NCBI RefSeq assembly: GCF_049671445.1
Contig: NZ_JBATUX010000108.1
Coordinates: 1-55,404 of the forward strand
DNA from: Paenisporosarcina sp049671445
GTDB lineage: Bacteria; Bacillota; Bacilli; Bacillales_A; Planococcaceae
Direction: 5' to 3'
DNA length: 55,404 bases
In this document: positions 1-7,911 of the stretch, piece after piece
Layout of the letters: every line of letters starts with the position of its first letter
How positions within the stretch are numbered: position 1 is the stretch's first letter
Position numbers and translations under genes: made by a program
Notes under the pieces: model-generated
Told to the model about the DNA's origin: nothing
Databases searched by the model: none
Seen by the model: only the letters and a program-made list of their open reading frames with translations

Positions 1-127
1 CTCAAGATGAGATTTCCCATTACGCAAGTAAGTAAGATCCCTCAAAGACGATGAGGTAGATAGGTTCGAGGTGGAAGCGCGGCGACGTGTGCAGCTGACG
101 AATACTAATCGATCGAGGACTTAACCA
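1..127 (+). rRNA. 23S ribosomal RNA, 3' end (partial)
   Basis: The first 127 nt match the conserved 3' end of Firmicute 23S rRNA. The stretch with gatgaggtagataggttcga, then the gaggtggaagcg block, and the terminal aatcgatcgaggacttaacc are all diagnostic. The gene begins outside the window. The spacer to the 5S gene (128-190) contains a short hairpin, ttgagtg at 167-173 pairing with cactcaa at 180-186, which is probably a processing structure. Confidence 0.97.
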
Positions 128-190
128 TAAATTTTGAATGGCTTTCAATGGCCCGTTTATCCAGTTTTGAGTGAACAAACACTCAATAAG

Positions 191-306
191 TCTAGTGATA
201 ATGGCAAAGAGGTCACACCCGTTCCCATACCGAACACGGAAGTTAAGCTTTTTAGCGCCGATGGTAGTTGGGGGTCTCCCCCTGCAAGAGTAGGACGTCG
301 CTAGGC
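191..306 (+). rRNA. rrf: 5S ribosomal RNA
   Basis: This 116-nt sequence contains the conserved 5S core (ggtcacacccgttcccatac, then ccgaacacggaagtt). Its ends can form helix I: tctagtg at the 5' end pairs with cgctagg at the 3' end, with two G-U wobbles. It is the last gene of the upstream rRNA operon and is followed directly by an intrinsic terminator. Confidence 0.96.
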
Positions 307-316
307 AATTAAGAAG

Positions 317-343
317 CCGGTACCGAAAGGTACTGGTTTTTTT
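317..343 (+). terminator. rRNA operon terminator
   Basis: Hairpin ccggtacc (317-324), GAAA loop, ggtactgg (329-336), followed by seven T. It lies 10 nt after the 5S gene and ends the rRNA operon. Confidence 0.92.
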
Positions 344-496
344 GTATTTATTTTTTCGTTTTAGTCGAAGGTGTGTGAGAAAGAGGAGGAACAAAGAGTT
401 CGAGGAAACAAGGGGGCGAGTCTCGGAGCGTATTTCATACGCGAGAAACGAGAAGCCCGCAGGTGACGAAGAAATCTGCCGTTCATCGTCTTTCGC

Positions 497-576
497 AGCC
501 CGAACAAGGAAGTTAAGCTCGTGCGCCGATGGTAGTTGGGGGTCTCCCCCTGCAAGAGTAAGACGTCGCTAGGCAA
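497..576 (+). pseudogene. Truncated 5S rRNA remnant
   Basis: About 78 nt repeat the 3' two thirds of the intact 5S gene with a few changes, from the cgaacaaggaagttaagctc block through cgctaggca. The first ~45 nt of a 5S gene, including the 5' strand of helix I, are missing. Unrelated sequence rich in gag/cgag motifs (360-496) takes their place. It is followed by its own terminator, similar to that of the intact gene, so a 5S-plus-terminator unit appears to have been duplicated and then overwritten at its 5' side. It cannot fold as 5S rRNA. Confidence 0.85.
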
Positions 577-582
577 ATAGAA

Positions 583-615
583 ACCGGTACCTGTTAAAAG
601 GTATCGGTATTTTTG
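583..615 (+). terminator. Terminator after the 5S remnant
   Basis: Stem accggtacc (583-591) with ggtatcggt (600-608), then a short T run. It resembles the terminator at 317-343 and probably came with the duplicated 5S unit. Confidence 0.75.
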
Positions 616-738
616 TGTGGTTTTTTATTGATTCAAAGATGCAACACAATATGAATTGACTGTATTTAGAGGGATCGCCAAAATATTATTCAGATTGTTG
701 TATAATAAAGTCATATTGAAGGTGCGAGGGATTAGTAA

Positions 739-2166
739 ATGGATAAAAGGCCAATTGTCGAAGCGATGCAACAGTTTTATGAAAACCAAAATATATCGTT
801 TCATGTGCCAGGTCATAAGCATGGAGCATTATCAGAATTGCCTCGAGCGTTTATAGATGTGATGAAGTTTGATTATACTGAGCTCAGTGGACTCGATGAT
901 TATCATCACCCTGAAGGTATTATAGAAGAAGCCCAAGTATTACTAGCGAAAACTTACAGTGCCCAACATAGTTATTTCCTTGTAAATGGTTCTACCGTTG
1001 GAAATTTAGCGATGGTGTATGCTACATGTAGCGAGGGGGACCAAGTGTTGGTTCAACGAAATGCTCATAAATCAGTTTTTCATGCGTTAGAATTAGTTGG
1101 CGCGCATCCGATATTCTTAACGCCAGAATGGGATGAAGTGACACATACTGCTACACATATCAGCTTGGCAACGGTGACAGCTGCAATTGAACAATATTCT
1201 GATGTCAAAGCAATTATATTAACTCATCCAACTTATTATGGGGTTACCAATCCAACTATGTGTGACGTGATTCGTGTAGCACATTCATATGGGATTCCTG
1301 TACTTGTCGATGAAGCCCATGGTGCACATTTTATCGGCTCCGCGGAGTTTCCGATGTCTGCGCTTGAAATGGGTGCGGATGTAGTTGTGCAATCTGCGCA
1401 CAAAACGTTGCCAGCAATGACAATGGGTTCGTATTTACATATTCAATCAAACCTAGTTTCGAAGGATAAAGTGAACCGTTATTTAAGGATGCTTCAATCC
1501 AGCAGTCCGTCATATATATTACTGGCATCACTCGATGATGCGAGACATTATATTGAAACATATTCGCGAGAGGATCTTCAGTTATTTCTCAAAACTCGTA
1601 AGCAGTTTGTAGATGGTTTAAGAACGATTAAATCTCTTGAAGTAATTGAAGTAGATGATCCATTGAAATTGCTATTAAGAGTGTCTAAATACACTGGCTA
1701 TAGTTTGCAGAAGGAGATGGAGCACGAAGGTGTGTACGTGGAGCTAGCGGACCCTGTGCAAGTTCTATTGATACTCCCATTGTTAAAGGCGAGACACAAG
1801 TTTCCTTTTGCTGAAATACGAATGAAAATTAAATTAGCTGTAGAAAAATGCTTAAAGCTTCAAAGGGACAAAGTAGAGATAGATTACTCCCATGAATTAC
1901 ATGCCATTTCAACTTTAGCTGTTTCCTACCATGATTTACAGAACAAAGAAGATGAATATATTTTATATACAAAAGCTGCTGGACGCATTTGTGTGGGAAT
2001 GGTTATTCCCTATCCACCGGGAATCCCATTATTCGTTCGTGGAGAACAAATTACAACGAATAAATTGAAAATGCTTGCGGATTATTTAGCAAGTGGAGCA
2101 ATGATTCAAGGTGAGCATGATTTGGGCAGAAAACACTTGCTCGTTTTGAAGGAGGAAAAAAGATGA
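739..2166 (+). CDS. yaaO: Orn/Lys/Arg decarboxylase family protein (YaaO-like)
   Basis: A 475-aa PLP-dependent enzyme of the fold-type-I ornithine/lysine/arginine decarboxylase group. The N-terminus has the family signature FHVPGHKHG (about residues 21-29). The aspartate that contacts the PLP ring nitrogen lies in DEAHGAHF (191-198), and the Schiff-base lysine is K222 in QSAHKTLP. Length is close to B. subtilis YaaO (~480 aa). Family members make amines from basic amino acids, but the substrate cannot be told from the sequence. An RBS-like aaggtgcgagg precedes the ATG. The stop overlaps the tmk start (ATGA), so the two genes are co-transcribed. In B. subtilis csfB, xpaC and yaaN lie between the rRNA operon and this gene; here they are absent. 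Confidence 0.9.
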   Translation: MDKRPIVEAMQQFYENQNISFHVPGHKHGALSELPRAFIDVMKFDYTELSGLDDYHHPEGIIEEAQVLLAKTYSAQHSYFLVNGSTVGNLAMVYATCSEGDQVLVQRNAHKSVFHALELVGAHPIFLTPEWDEVTHTATHISLATVTAAIEQYSDVKAIILTHPTYYGVTNPTMCDVIRVAHSYGIPVLVDEAHGAHFIGSAEFPMSALEMGADVVVQSAHKTLPAMTMGSYLHIQSNLVSKDKVNRYLRMLQSSSPSYILLASLDDARHYIETYSREDLQLFLKTRKQFVDGLRTIKSLEVIEVDDPLKLLLRVSKYTGYSLQKEMEHEGVYVELADPVQVLLILPLLKARHKFPFAEIRMKIKLAVEKCLKLQRDKVEIDYSHELHAISTLAVSYHDLQNKEDEYILYTKAAGRICVGMVIPYPPGIPLFVRGEQITTNKLKMLADYLASGAMIQGEHDLGRKHLLVLKEEKR

Positions 2167-2807
2167 ATAACCAAGGATTTTTTATTACGATTGAAGGACC
2201 AGAAGGCGCGGGAAAGACTACTGTTATGAGTGATGTGGTCGCACAATTGACGTCTGAAGGATATGAAATTGTCTCAACACGTGAGCCCGGTGGTATTCGG
2301 ATATCAGAACATATACGTGAAGTAATTTTAAATAATACGTATACCGAAATGGATGGTCGTACTGAAGCTCTTTTATATGCTGCAGCCAGACGTCAACATT
2401 TAGTTGAGAAGATTGCTCCAGCATTGAAGGATAATAAAATCGTATTATGTGATCGTTTTATTGATGCTTCACTTGCTTATCAAGGATATGCACGCGGACT
2501 AGGAATTGATGAAGTACTTTCGATTAATGAATTTGCTATCGGGAAATTAATGCCGAATCTGACGTTATTATTTGATCTGGAGCCATCAATCGGTCTAAAT
2601 AGAATCGCTCAGCATGATGCAAGGGAAAAGAATCGTCTAGACGCGGAGAGTTTAGCATTTCATGAATCGGTTAGGAAGGGTTATCAAGAGGTAGTAAAGC
2701 GTTACCCAAGTCGCATTCACGTAATTGATGCATCGAAATCTCAAAAAGAAGTAACGGATAATGTTCTGAAGGTTCTGAGAAATTCTCTTGATTCATGCAT
2801 GAAATGA
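2163..2807 (+). CDS. tmk: Thymidylate kinase
   Basis: A 214-aa dTMP kinase that makes dTDP for DNA synthesis. The P-loop GPEGAGKT is at residues 12-19. The DRF motif that binds dTMP follows in CDRFIDASLAYQGYARGLG, and a lid-type arginine-rich stretch (REKNRLDAE) lies near residue 160. Length is typical. The start codon overlaps the yaaO stop by 4 nt and is preceded by aaggagg within the yaaO coding end, which implies translational coupling. It is followed 55 nt later by darA. Confidence 0.97.
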   Translation: MNNQGFFITIEGPEGAGKTTVMSDVVAQLTSEGYEIVSTREPGGIRISEHIREVILNNTYTEMDGRTEALLYAAARRQHLVEKIAPALKDNKIVLCDRFIDASLAYQGYARGLGIDEVLSINEFAIGKLMPNLTLLFDLEPSIGLNRIAQHDAREKNRLDAESLAFHESVRKGYQEVVKRYPSRIHVIDASKSQKEVTDNVLKVLRNSLDSCMK

Positions 2808-2862
2808 TCCTTCTTTTCATGTTATAATAGTAGGAAGAACTTCCGGAAAAGGGGTCGAGCTG

Positions 2863-3192
2863 ATGAAGCTTATCGTGGCTGTTGTTCAAGATCAAGATAG
2901 TAGCCGTTTATCGAGTGCACTGACAAAAAGTGATTTTCGTGCTACTAAATTAGCAAGTACTGGTGGGTTTTTACGTTCAGGAAACACAACGTTTTTGATA
3001 GGTACAGAAGATGAATTAGTATCTAATGCGCTTGATTTAATTCGCGATAATTGTCGTTCTCGTGAGCAAATGGTAGCTCCTGTATCGCCAATGGGAGGAA
3101 ATGCGGATTCATATATTCCTTATCCAGTTGAAGTTGAAGTCGGTGGCGCAACAGTGTTCGTGCTTCCGATCGAACAGTTCCATCATTTTTAA
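2863..3192 (+). CDS. darA: Cyclic-di-AMP receptor, PII-like (DarA/YaaQ)
   Basis: A 109-aa protein of the DUF970/YaaQ family. The family forms PII-like trimers that bind c-di-AMP in Gram-positive bacteria. Visible family features are the start MKLIVAVVQDQD, the T-loop region with FRATKLASTGGFLRSGNTT, and the C-terminal EVGGATVFVLPIEQFHHF. Its RBS is ggaaaagggg. It sits behind tmk as in B. subtilis, but the next gene there (yaaR) is missing. A strong terminator follows instead. Confidence 0.95.
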   Translation: MKLIVAVVQDQDSSRLSSALTKSDFRATKLASTGGFLRSGNTTFLIGTEDELVSNALDLIRDNCRSREQMVAPVSPMGGNADSYIPYPVEVEVGGATVFVLPIEQFHHF

Positions 3193-3232
3193 CAGATTTA
3201 ATATGAAATAATTTTAGCCATACACGAAAATC

Positions 3233-3269
3233 CCGTGTCTCCCGGATACCTGGAGCACGGTTTTTTTTT
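3233..3269 (+). terminator. Terminator between darA and holB
   Basis: Stem ccgtg-t-ctcc (3233-3242) pairs with ggag-cacgg (3252-3260) around one bulged base, followed by nine T (3261-3269). It separates the yaaO-tmk-darA unit from holB. It also lies inside the longest possible holB frame, which argues that holB starts after it at 3292. Confidence 0.9.
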
Positions 3270-3291
3270 GAAAGAAAGGGTGAGCAACGAA

Positions 3292-4296
3292 ATGAATGCA
3301 AACCTCAAGGATGTTAGTAAGTTACAACCTGTTGTTATGAAGCAATTACAAACGGTTTATCAAAAAAACCGAGTTGCTCACGCATATCTTTTTGAAGGTG
3401 CAAAAGGTACGGGTAAAGTTGCAGTAATGAGATCTTTTGTGAAGTTATTATTATGCGAACAACCGACTCAAAATGTTTCATGTGAAACATGTCGAGGGTG
3501 TAGGAGATTTGAGTCTGGCAATCATCCGAACTTTATTCAAATTGAGCCAGACGGTCAAGACATTAAAAAAGATCAAATGTTACAACTAATTTTTGAAATG
3601 AATAAAACGGCCCTAGAAGCGGGTCGTAAAATATATGTGCTATACCGGGCCGACCGATTAAATGCTTCGGCTGCAAATACTTTATTGAAGTTTTTAGAAG
3701 AACCTGAAGGATTGGTCACAGCTATATTATTAACGGAGAAAGCACATGCGATTTTACCAACCATACGATCGCGTAGTCAAATTATTACTTTTCCTTCCAT
3801 TCCTTATGAAGAACGAGTTAAAGTAATGATAGATGAAGGTCTTACGGCATCGATGGCGGCAACTGTTTCTATGGTAACTAATGATTTGGATGAATCTTTA
3901 TTACTGGCAAAAGATGAGCAATTTGCACAGGTTCGAAAAACAGTGTTAAAATTGGTAGAGGCAGTCGAAACTAATGTACATGAAGCGATGCTAACGGTAC
4001 ATGAGGATTGGTTACCTTTGTTAAAAGAAAAAGAAGAAACAGAACAGGCATTGGATTTACTTTTATTCGCATACCGCGATTTAGTAGCAGTAAAGGCTAA
4101 TAGTAATGCAACATATACGTATCCGGATTTCTTGCCCTTTTATCAACAACGTGCTCTTCATATATCTTTTGAGCACTTGTCAAATAAAATCGAGGCCATA
4201 TTAAAAGCGAAGCAACAATTGCATCGTAATATGAATCGGACGCTGTTAATGGAGCAGTTAATGCTGAATTTGCAGGGGGGATATTCGTTTGTATAA
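3292..4296 (+). CDS. holB: DNA polymerase III delta-prime subunit (clamp loader)
   Basis: A 334-aa clamp-loader subunit that helps load the beta sliding clamp at the replication fork. The P-loop-like GAKGTGK is at residues 36-42, a zinc-binding cysteine cluster (CETCRGCRRF) follows, and the sensor region contains NTLLKFLEEPEG and an RSR motif (TIRSRSQ). I chose ATG 3292, with gaaaggg 11 nt upstream, over an in-frame GTG at 3235 because the longer start would fall within the terminator hairpin. The resulting length fits the family (~330 aa). The end overlaps ricT by 8 nt. Confidence 0.95.
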   Translation: MNANLKDVSKLQPVVMKQLQTVYQKNRVAHAYLFEGAKGTGKVAVMRSFVKLLLCEQPTQNVSCETCRGCRRFESGNHPNFIQIEPDGQDIKKDQMLQLIFEMNKTALEAGRKIYVLYRADRLNASAANTLLKFLEEPEGLVTAILLTEKAHAILPTIRSRSQIITFPSIPYEERVKVMIDEGLTASMAATVSMVTNDLDESLLLAKDEQFAQVRKTVLKLVEAVETNVHEAMLTVHEDWLPLLKEKEETEQALDLLLFAYRDLVAVKANSNATYTYPDFLPFYQQRALHISFEHLSNKIEAILKAKQQLHRNMNRTLLMEQLMLNLQGGYSFV

Positions 4297-5104
4297 TGTG
4301 GTAGGTGTCCGCTTCAAAAAAGCGGGTAAAATATATTATTTTGATCCGACTGATTTTCCTTTGGAAAAAGATCAGTATGTTATTGTAGAGACAGCAAGAG
4401 GAATAGAGTATGGCAAGGTCGTAGTAGCTATTAAACAAGTTGAAGAGCATGATGTGGTTTTACCACTCAAACAAGTCGTGCGTCCCGCTGATGAACGAGA
4501 TCGTCATCAAGTGAAAGAGAATCAACTTGAATCCCAGCATGCTTTTGAGCTTGGAACAGAAAAGATTGTTGAACACACGTTAGACATGAAGCTGGTAGAT
4601 GTGGAATATACGTTTGATCGCAACAAAATCATCTTTTATTTTACAGCTGAGGGACGAGTAGATTTCCGCGATTTAGTTAAAGATTTAGCTTCAGTTTTTA
4701 GAACACGAATCGAGCTTCGTCAGATTGGTGTAAGAGATGAAGCGAAAATGCTTGGCGGAATTGGTCCTTGCGGACGTATGTTGTGTTGTTCTACATTTTT
4801 AGGCGATTTTGAACCAGTTTCAATTAAAATGGCGAAGGATCAAAATTTGTCTCTAAATCCTTCGAAAATCTCAGGTTTATGTGGACGATTAATGTGCTGT
4901 CTTAAATACGAAAATGATGAGTATGAAACAGCAAAAGAATTAATGCCTGACATGGGTGCACGTATTTTAACACCTGAAGGTAAAGGCAAAGTAGTAGGAA
5001 TAAACTTGTTAGAACGTGTGATGCAAGTGGAATTAGCTGAGCAACAACGTGTGCTTGATTATACATTAGAAGAAATTCAACAATATGCAGCAACTCAAGT
5101 GTAG
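4289..5104 (+). CDS. ricT: RicT/YaaT, PSP1-domain protein
   Basis: A 271-aa PSP1 family protein. In B. subtilis RicT (YaaT) acts with RicA and RicF as an Fe-S complex that influences RNase Y activity, competence, biofilm formation and sporulation phosphorelay output. Two cysteine clusters that would supply cluster ligands are visible: GPCGRMLCCSTF near residue 165 and LCGRLMCCLKYE near 200. The start is TTG at 4289 (MYNVVGVRFKKAG), with caggggg about 8 nt upstream, and it overlaps holB by 8 nt. This is the same gene pair order as in B. subtilis. Confidence 0.94.
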   Translation: MYNVVGVRFKKAGKIYYFDPTDFPLEKDQYVIVETARGIEYGKVVVAIKQVEEHDVVLPLKQVVRPADERDRHQVKENQLESQHAFELGTEKIVEHTLDMKLVDVEYTFDRNKIIFYFTAEGRVDFRDLVKDLASVFRTRIELRQIGVRDEAKMLGGIGPCGRMLCCSTFLGDFEPVSIKMAKDQNLSLNPSKISGLCGRLMCCLKYENDEYETAKELMPDMGARILTPEGKGKVVGINLLERVMQVELAEQQRVLDYTLEEIQQYAATQV

Positions 5105-5134
5105 TGTAATGGACTGAACAATGAGGTGATTTAT

Positions 5135-5500
5135 GTGAAAGATCGTAATTTTTTGGATACGGTCATGGAATTTGAACAGCAACTAGAATCATTGCAAGGA
5201 CAGTTCCATGCACTTAAAGAATTCGTAGCTTTTATGATGGAGGAACATCAGTCTTTGCAACAAGAGAACTTTCTACTTCGCCAGCGGTTAGATGAAATTC
5301 ATGCCGCCGAAGAAGAAGTTTTAAAACAGTCCGAACTGAATGCGAAAAAATTAAGCCGTCTTGATATTGGCGAAGGTTATGATAATTTAGCACGACTATA
5401 TCAAGAAGGTTTCCATGTGTGCCATGTACATTTTGGAAGCTCACGAAAAGGCGAAGATTGCTTATTTTGCCTTGCCTTTTTAAATAAACAAAACGGGTGA
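5135..5500 (+). CDS. yabA: Replication initiation control protein YabA
   Basis: A 121-aa negative regulator of replication initiation that bridges DnaA and the DnaN clamp. The N-terminal half is a leucine-rich coiled coil (FEQQLESLQGQFHALKEF onward). The C-terminus carries the conserved DIGEGYDNLARLYQEGFHVC and the zinc-site residues of CHVHFGSSRKGEDCLFC. I chose GTG 5135 because gaggtg lies 6 nt upstream and the length then fits the family (~119 aa). An in-frame GTG at 5126 would leave no RBS. Confidence 0.93.
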   Translation: MKDRNFLDTVMEFEQQLESLQGQFHALKEFVAFMMEEHQSLQQENFLLRQRLDEIHAAEEEVLKQSELNAKKLSRLDIGEGYDNLARLYQEGFHVCHVHFGSSRKGEDCLFCLAFLNKQNG

Positions 5501-5502
5501 TG

Positions 5503-5543
5503 AAAGACTGATTCCACTGTACGTAAGTGGATGTCGGTCTTTT
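5503..5543 (+). terminator. Weak terminator-like hairpin after yabA
   Basis: Outer stem aaagac (5503-5508) with gtcttt, and inner stem ccact with agtgg (5526-5530). The T run is short and interrupted, so termination may be partial. Confidence 0.5.
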
Positions 5544-5588
5544 GTTGCGCTGATGGAAAAAATCAAATATCAAGATAAGAAAAGACAT

Positions 5589-5622
5589 CAGCTTACACCT
5601 ATGAGGGTGTAAGCTGTGTTTT
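5589..5622 (+). terminator. Hairpin/terminator upstream of trmN6
   Basis: Perfect 11-bp stem cagcttacacc (5589-5599) with ggtgtaagctg (5606-5616), loop tatgag, then gttttt. It sits 23 nt before the trmN6 start and could act as a terminator or an attenuator for that gene. Confidence 0.75.
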
Positions 5623-5644
5623 TCTAGTGTCGGAGGGTAGACAA

Positions 5645-6385
5645 ATGGACTTACAAGACGATGAGCGATTGGACTATTTGCTTGCAGAGGAGCTTCGTAT
5701 CATTCAAAGTCCTTCGGTTTTTTCTTTTTCACTCGATGCGGTATTGCTTGCTAAGTTTACATATGTACCGATAAAAAAAGGAGCTATCGTGGATTTGTGT
5801 TCTGGAAACGGGGTCATCCCGTTATTTTTAAGTGCTCGAACACAGGCGAAAATTATTGGCGTTGAATTGCAACAACGATTAGCTGATATGGCAACTCGAA
5901 GTGTGGACTACAATGAATTGCAAGATCAAATTACCATTCTCGAAGGCGATGTTAAAACAATTCCAACACATTTGGGATTTGAAAAATTTGATGTGGTTAC
6001 CTGTAATCCACCTTATTTCCCTGCTCATGAAGCAAGTAATAAAAATTTAAAAGAACATTTAGCCATTGCTAGGCATGAACTACATTTAACTTTAGATGAA
6101 GCGGTTCTATCAGCGAGTCAATTACTGAAGCAGGGTGGAAAAGCAGCATTTGTCCATCGTCCAGGTCGGTTGTTAGATATTGTGACGGCGATGAGAGCCA
6201 ATCGATTGGAGCCTAAACGTATTCGTTTCGTGTACCCTAAAGAAGGGAAAGAAGCGAATACGTTGTTAATAGAAGGTATTAAAGATGGCAAACCTGATTT
6301 AAAGATCCTGCCTCCTTTGTATGTTTATGATGAACATGGGGAATACACAGAAGAAGTGCGAGAGATGTTATATGGAAAGAACTAA
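5645..6385 (+). CDS. trmN6: tRNA1(Val) (adenine37-N6)-methyltransferase family (YabB)
   Basis: A 246-aa class I SAM-dependent methyltransferase. The SAM loop is IVDLCSGNGVIPL near residue 50, and the N6-adenine methyltransferase catalytic motif NPPY occurs in VTCNPPYFPA. This motif pair and the gene order identify it as the YabB/TrmN6 family, which methylates A37 next to the tRNA anticodon. ATG 5645 was chosen because cggaggg is 8 nt upstream; a GTG at 5627 lies before that RBS. It overlaps yazA by 14 nt. Confidence 0.9.
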   Translation: MDLQDDERLDYLLAEELRIIQSPSVFSFSLDAVLLAKFTYVPIKKGAIVDLCSGNGVIPLFLSARTQAKIIGVELQQRLADMATRSVDYNELQDQITILEGDVKTIPTHLGFEKFDVVTCNPPYFPAHEASNKNLKEHLAIARHELHLTLDEAVLSASQLLKQGGKAAFVHRPGRLLDIVTAMRANRLEPKRIRFVYPKEGKEANTLLIEGIKDGKPDLKILPPLYVYDEHGEYTEEVREMLYGKN

Positions 6386-6644
6386 TGAACATACTTTCTA
6401 TGTGTTGGAATGTGTAGACGGTTCTTATTATGCTGGCTACACCAATGATTTGAACAACCGTGTGAGTGTTCATAATAGTGGCAAAGGGGCGAAGTATACG
6501 AGAGCTAAACGTCCGGTTTCTTGTATATATCAAGAAGTTCATGAAACGAAACAACTCGCAATGAAAGCAGAATATGCCTTTAAACAGTTACCGAAGAATA
6601 AAAAAATAGAGTATATAAGAAATGGATTGAGGGGTGAACAATAA
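6372..6644 (+). CDS. yazA: GIY-YIG domain protein YazA
   Basis: A 90-aa small GIY-YIG nuclease-superfamily protein (UPF0213). The signature runs FYVLECVDGSYYAGYTNDLNNRV (residues 9-31), with the second motif AKYTRAKRPV further on and a glutamate in KAEYAFKQ that matches the catalytic position of the superfamily. Its cellular role is not established. The start at 6372 overlaps trmN6 by 14 nt, and the stop shares one base with the rsmI start. The gene order trmN6-yazA-rsmI matches B. subtilis. Confidence 0.9.
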   Translation: MERTNEHTFYVLECVDGSYYAGYTNDLNNRVSVHNSGKGAKYTRAKRPVSCIYQEVHETKQLAMKAEYAFKQLPKNKKIEYIRNGLRGEQ

Positions 6645-7525
6645 TGCAGACACAAAAAAGTTTTTCAGGACAATTTCCAACCGGAATCTTGTACTTAGTC
6701 GCTACTCCAATCGGTAATTTAGAGGATATGACTGTTCGTGCCATTCGGATGATGAAAGAAGCCGATTACATAGCAGCTGAAGACACCCGAAATACGAAAA
6801 AACTGTGTAATTACTTTGAAATTAATACACCGCTCATTAGTTACCATGAACATAATTTAGAGTATGGTGGAGAGAAGCTTCTTGAGCTACTTCGAGCTGG
6901 AAAGAATGTTGCTCTTGTTAGCGATGCGGGCTTACCTTGTATTTCTGATCCAGGCGCAGATATTGTAGCTAAAGCTGTGGCAGAAAATTTATCTGTTGTA
7001 CCAATTCCTGGGGCTAATGCTGCGTTGAGTGCATTGATTTCATCAGGTCTTTCGACATTGGCATTTACTTTTCACGGCTTCTTGCCGAGACAAAAAAAGG
7101 ACCGAAAAGCTGCACTCGAAGCCATTCAATATCATAAAGAAACCATGATTTTTTACGAAGCACCTCATCGATTAAAGGATACATTGCGAGATGCGCAACA
7201 AATTCTTGGGTCTTCTAGAAAAGTAGTGATGGCACGAGAAGTGACGAAAAAGTTTGAGGAATTTGTAAGAGGAACTTTGGAAGAAGCTGTTATATGGGCG
7301 GAAAACGAAGAAATCCGAGGCGAATTTGTCTTAGTATTTGCTGGTTCTAGTGAAGAAAATCCACTGGATAGTGAAAAATGGTGGATGGATTTATCGATTA
7401 TTGATCATGTTGATCAAGTAATCGAAAAACGATCACTAACATCTAAAGAAGCAATTAAAGTGGTTGCTGTCGAGCGAGATTTACCAAAAAGAGATGTTTA
7501 TCAAGAATATCATATTCAAGATTAA
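6644..7525 (+). CDS. rsmI: 16S rRNA 2'-O-ribose C1402 methyltransferase RsmI
   Basis: A 293-aa tetrapyrrole-methylase-fold enzyme that methylates the 2'-OH of C1402 in the ribosomal P site. Family motifs visible are LYLVATPIGNLEDMTVRA near the N-terminus, AEDTRNTKKL, VSDAGLPCISDPGADIV and PIPGANAALSALISSG. A helical C-terminal domain ends the protein. The start overlaps the yazA stop (taatg) with ggggtg upstream. It is the last gene of this operon and a terminator follows. Confidence 0.95.
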   Translation: MQTQKSFSGQFPTGILYLVATPIGNLEDMTVRAIRMMKEADYIAAEDTRNTKKLCNYFEINTPLISYHEHNLEYGGEKLLELLRAGKNVALVSDAGLPCISDPGADIVAKAVAENLSVVPIPGANAALSALISSGLSTLAFTFHGFLPRQKKDRKAALEAIQYHKETMIFYEAPHRLKDTLRDAQQILGSSRKVVMAREVTKKFEEFVRGTLEEAVIWAENEEIRGEFVLVFAGSSEENPLDSEKWWMDLSIIDHVDQVIEKRSLTSKEAIKVVAVERDLPKRDVYQEYHIQD

Positions 7526-7527
7526 AA

Positions 7528-7561
7528 AAATCCGGAGTGACAAATAGTCGCTCCGGATTTT
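7528..7561. terminator. Bidirectional terminator between rsmI and abrB
   Basis: Stem aaatccggag (7528-7537) with ctccggattt (7551-7560), extended by gac/gtc pairing in the loop. A-rich and T-rich flanks serve both strands. It separates the convergent rsmI and abrB genes. Confidence 0.9.
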
Positions 7562-7565
7562 GAAA

Positions 7566-7844
7566 TTATTTATTTTGGTTTGATTGAATTTCTTTTACTA
7601 ACAAATCTGCGCCTTCTGGGCTTAAGATTAGTTTTCCGCCAACTAAACGGAAGTTATCATCTGAAACTTCACCAGTAACAGCACAAGTCATGTTTGGTAA
7701 ATATTTTTTTAAGATGATTTTATCTTCATCAACATAGATTTCTAATGCATCTTTTTCTGCAATTCCTAAAGTACGGCGAAGTTCTATTGGAATAACAACG
7801 CGACCTAATTCATCAACTTTACGTACTATACCTGTAGATTTCAT
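7566..7844 (-). CDS. abrB: Transition-state regulator AbrB
   Basis: A 92-aa DNA-binding protein that represses post-exponential genes during growth. The N-terminal half is the swapped-hairpin AbrB fold and is nearly identical to B. subtilis AbrB: TGIVRKVDELGRVVIPIELR, then GIAEKDALEIYVDEDKIILKKY. The C-terminal half (CAVTGEVSDDNFRLVGGKL) matches the multimerisation domain. It is preceded by gagaggag and is the only protein gene clearly on the minus strand here. Spo0A boxes and a strong sigma-A promoter lie upstream. Its likely targets in this window include spoVG. Confidence 0.98.
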   Translation of the reverse strand: MKSTGIVRKVDELGRVVIPIELRRTLGIAEKDALEIYVDEDKIILKKYLPNMTCAVTGEVSDDNFRLVGGKLILSPEGADLLVKEIQSNQNK

Positions 7845-7874
7845 ATTAGCACTCCTCTCGAATTATAAAGCTAA

Positions 7875-7891
7875 TTCGTCAAATTTCGACA
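7875..7891 (-). promoter_or_regulatory. Two Spo0A boxes in the abrB leader
   Basis: On the minus strand the sequence reads TGTCGAA (7891-7885) and TGACGAA (7881-7875). Both match the Spo0A box TGNCGAA, with start-to-start spacing of 10 bp, one helical turn. They lie just downstream of the predicted transcription start, the position at which Spo0A~P represses abrB in B. subtilis. Confidence 0.85.
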
Positions 7892-7911
7892 TTTATTGCT
7901 GTCTGTTAATT

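Noticed and set aside
342..572. A 76-codon frame over the 5S remnant
   Set aside because: It is made of rRNA-derived sequence and has no RBS.
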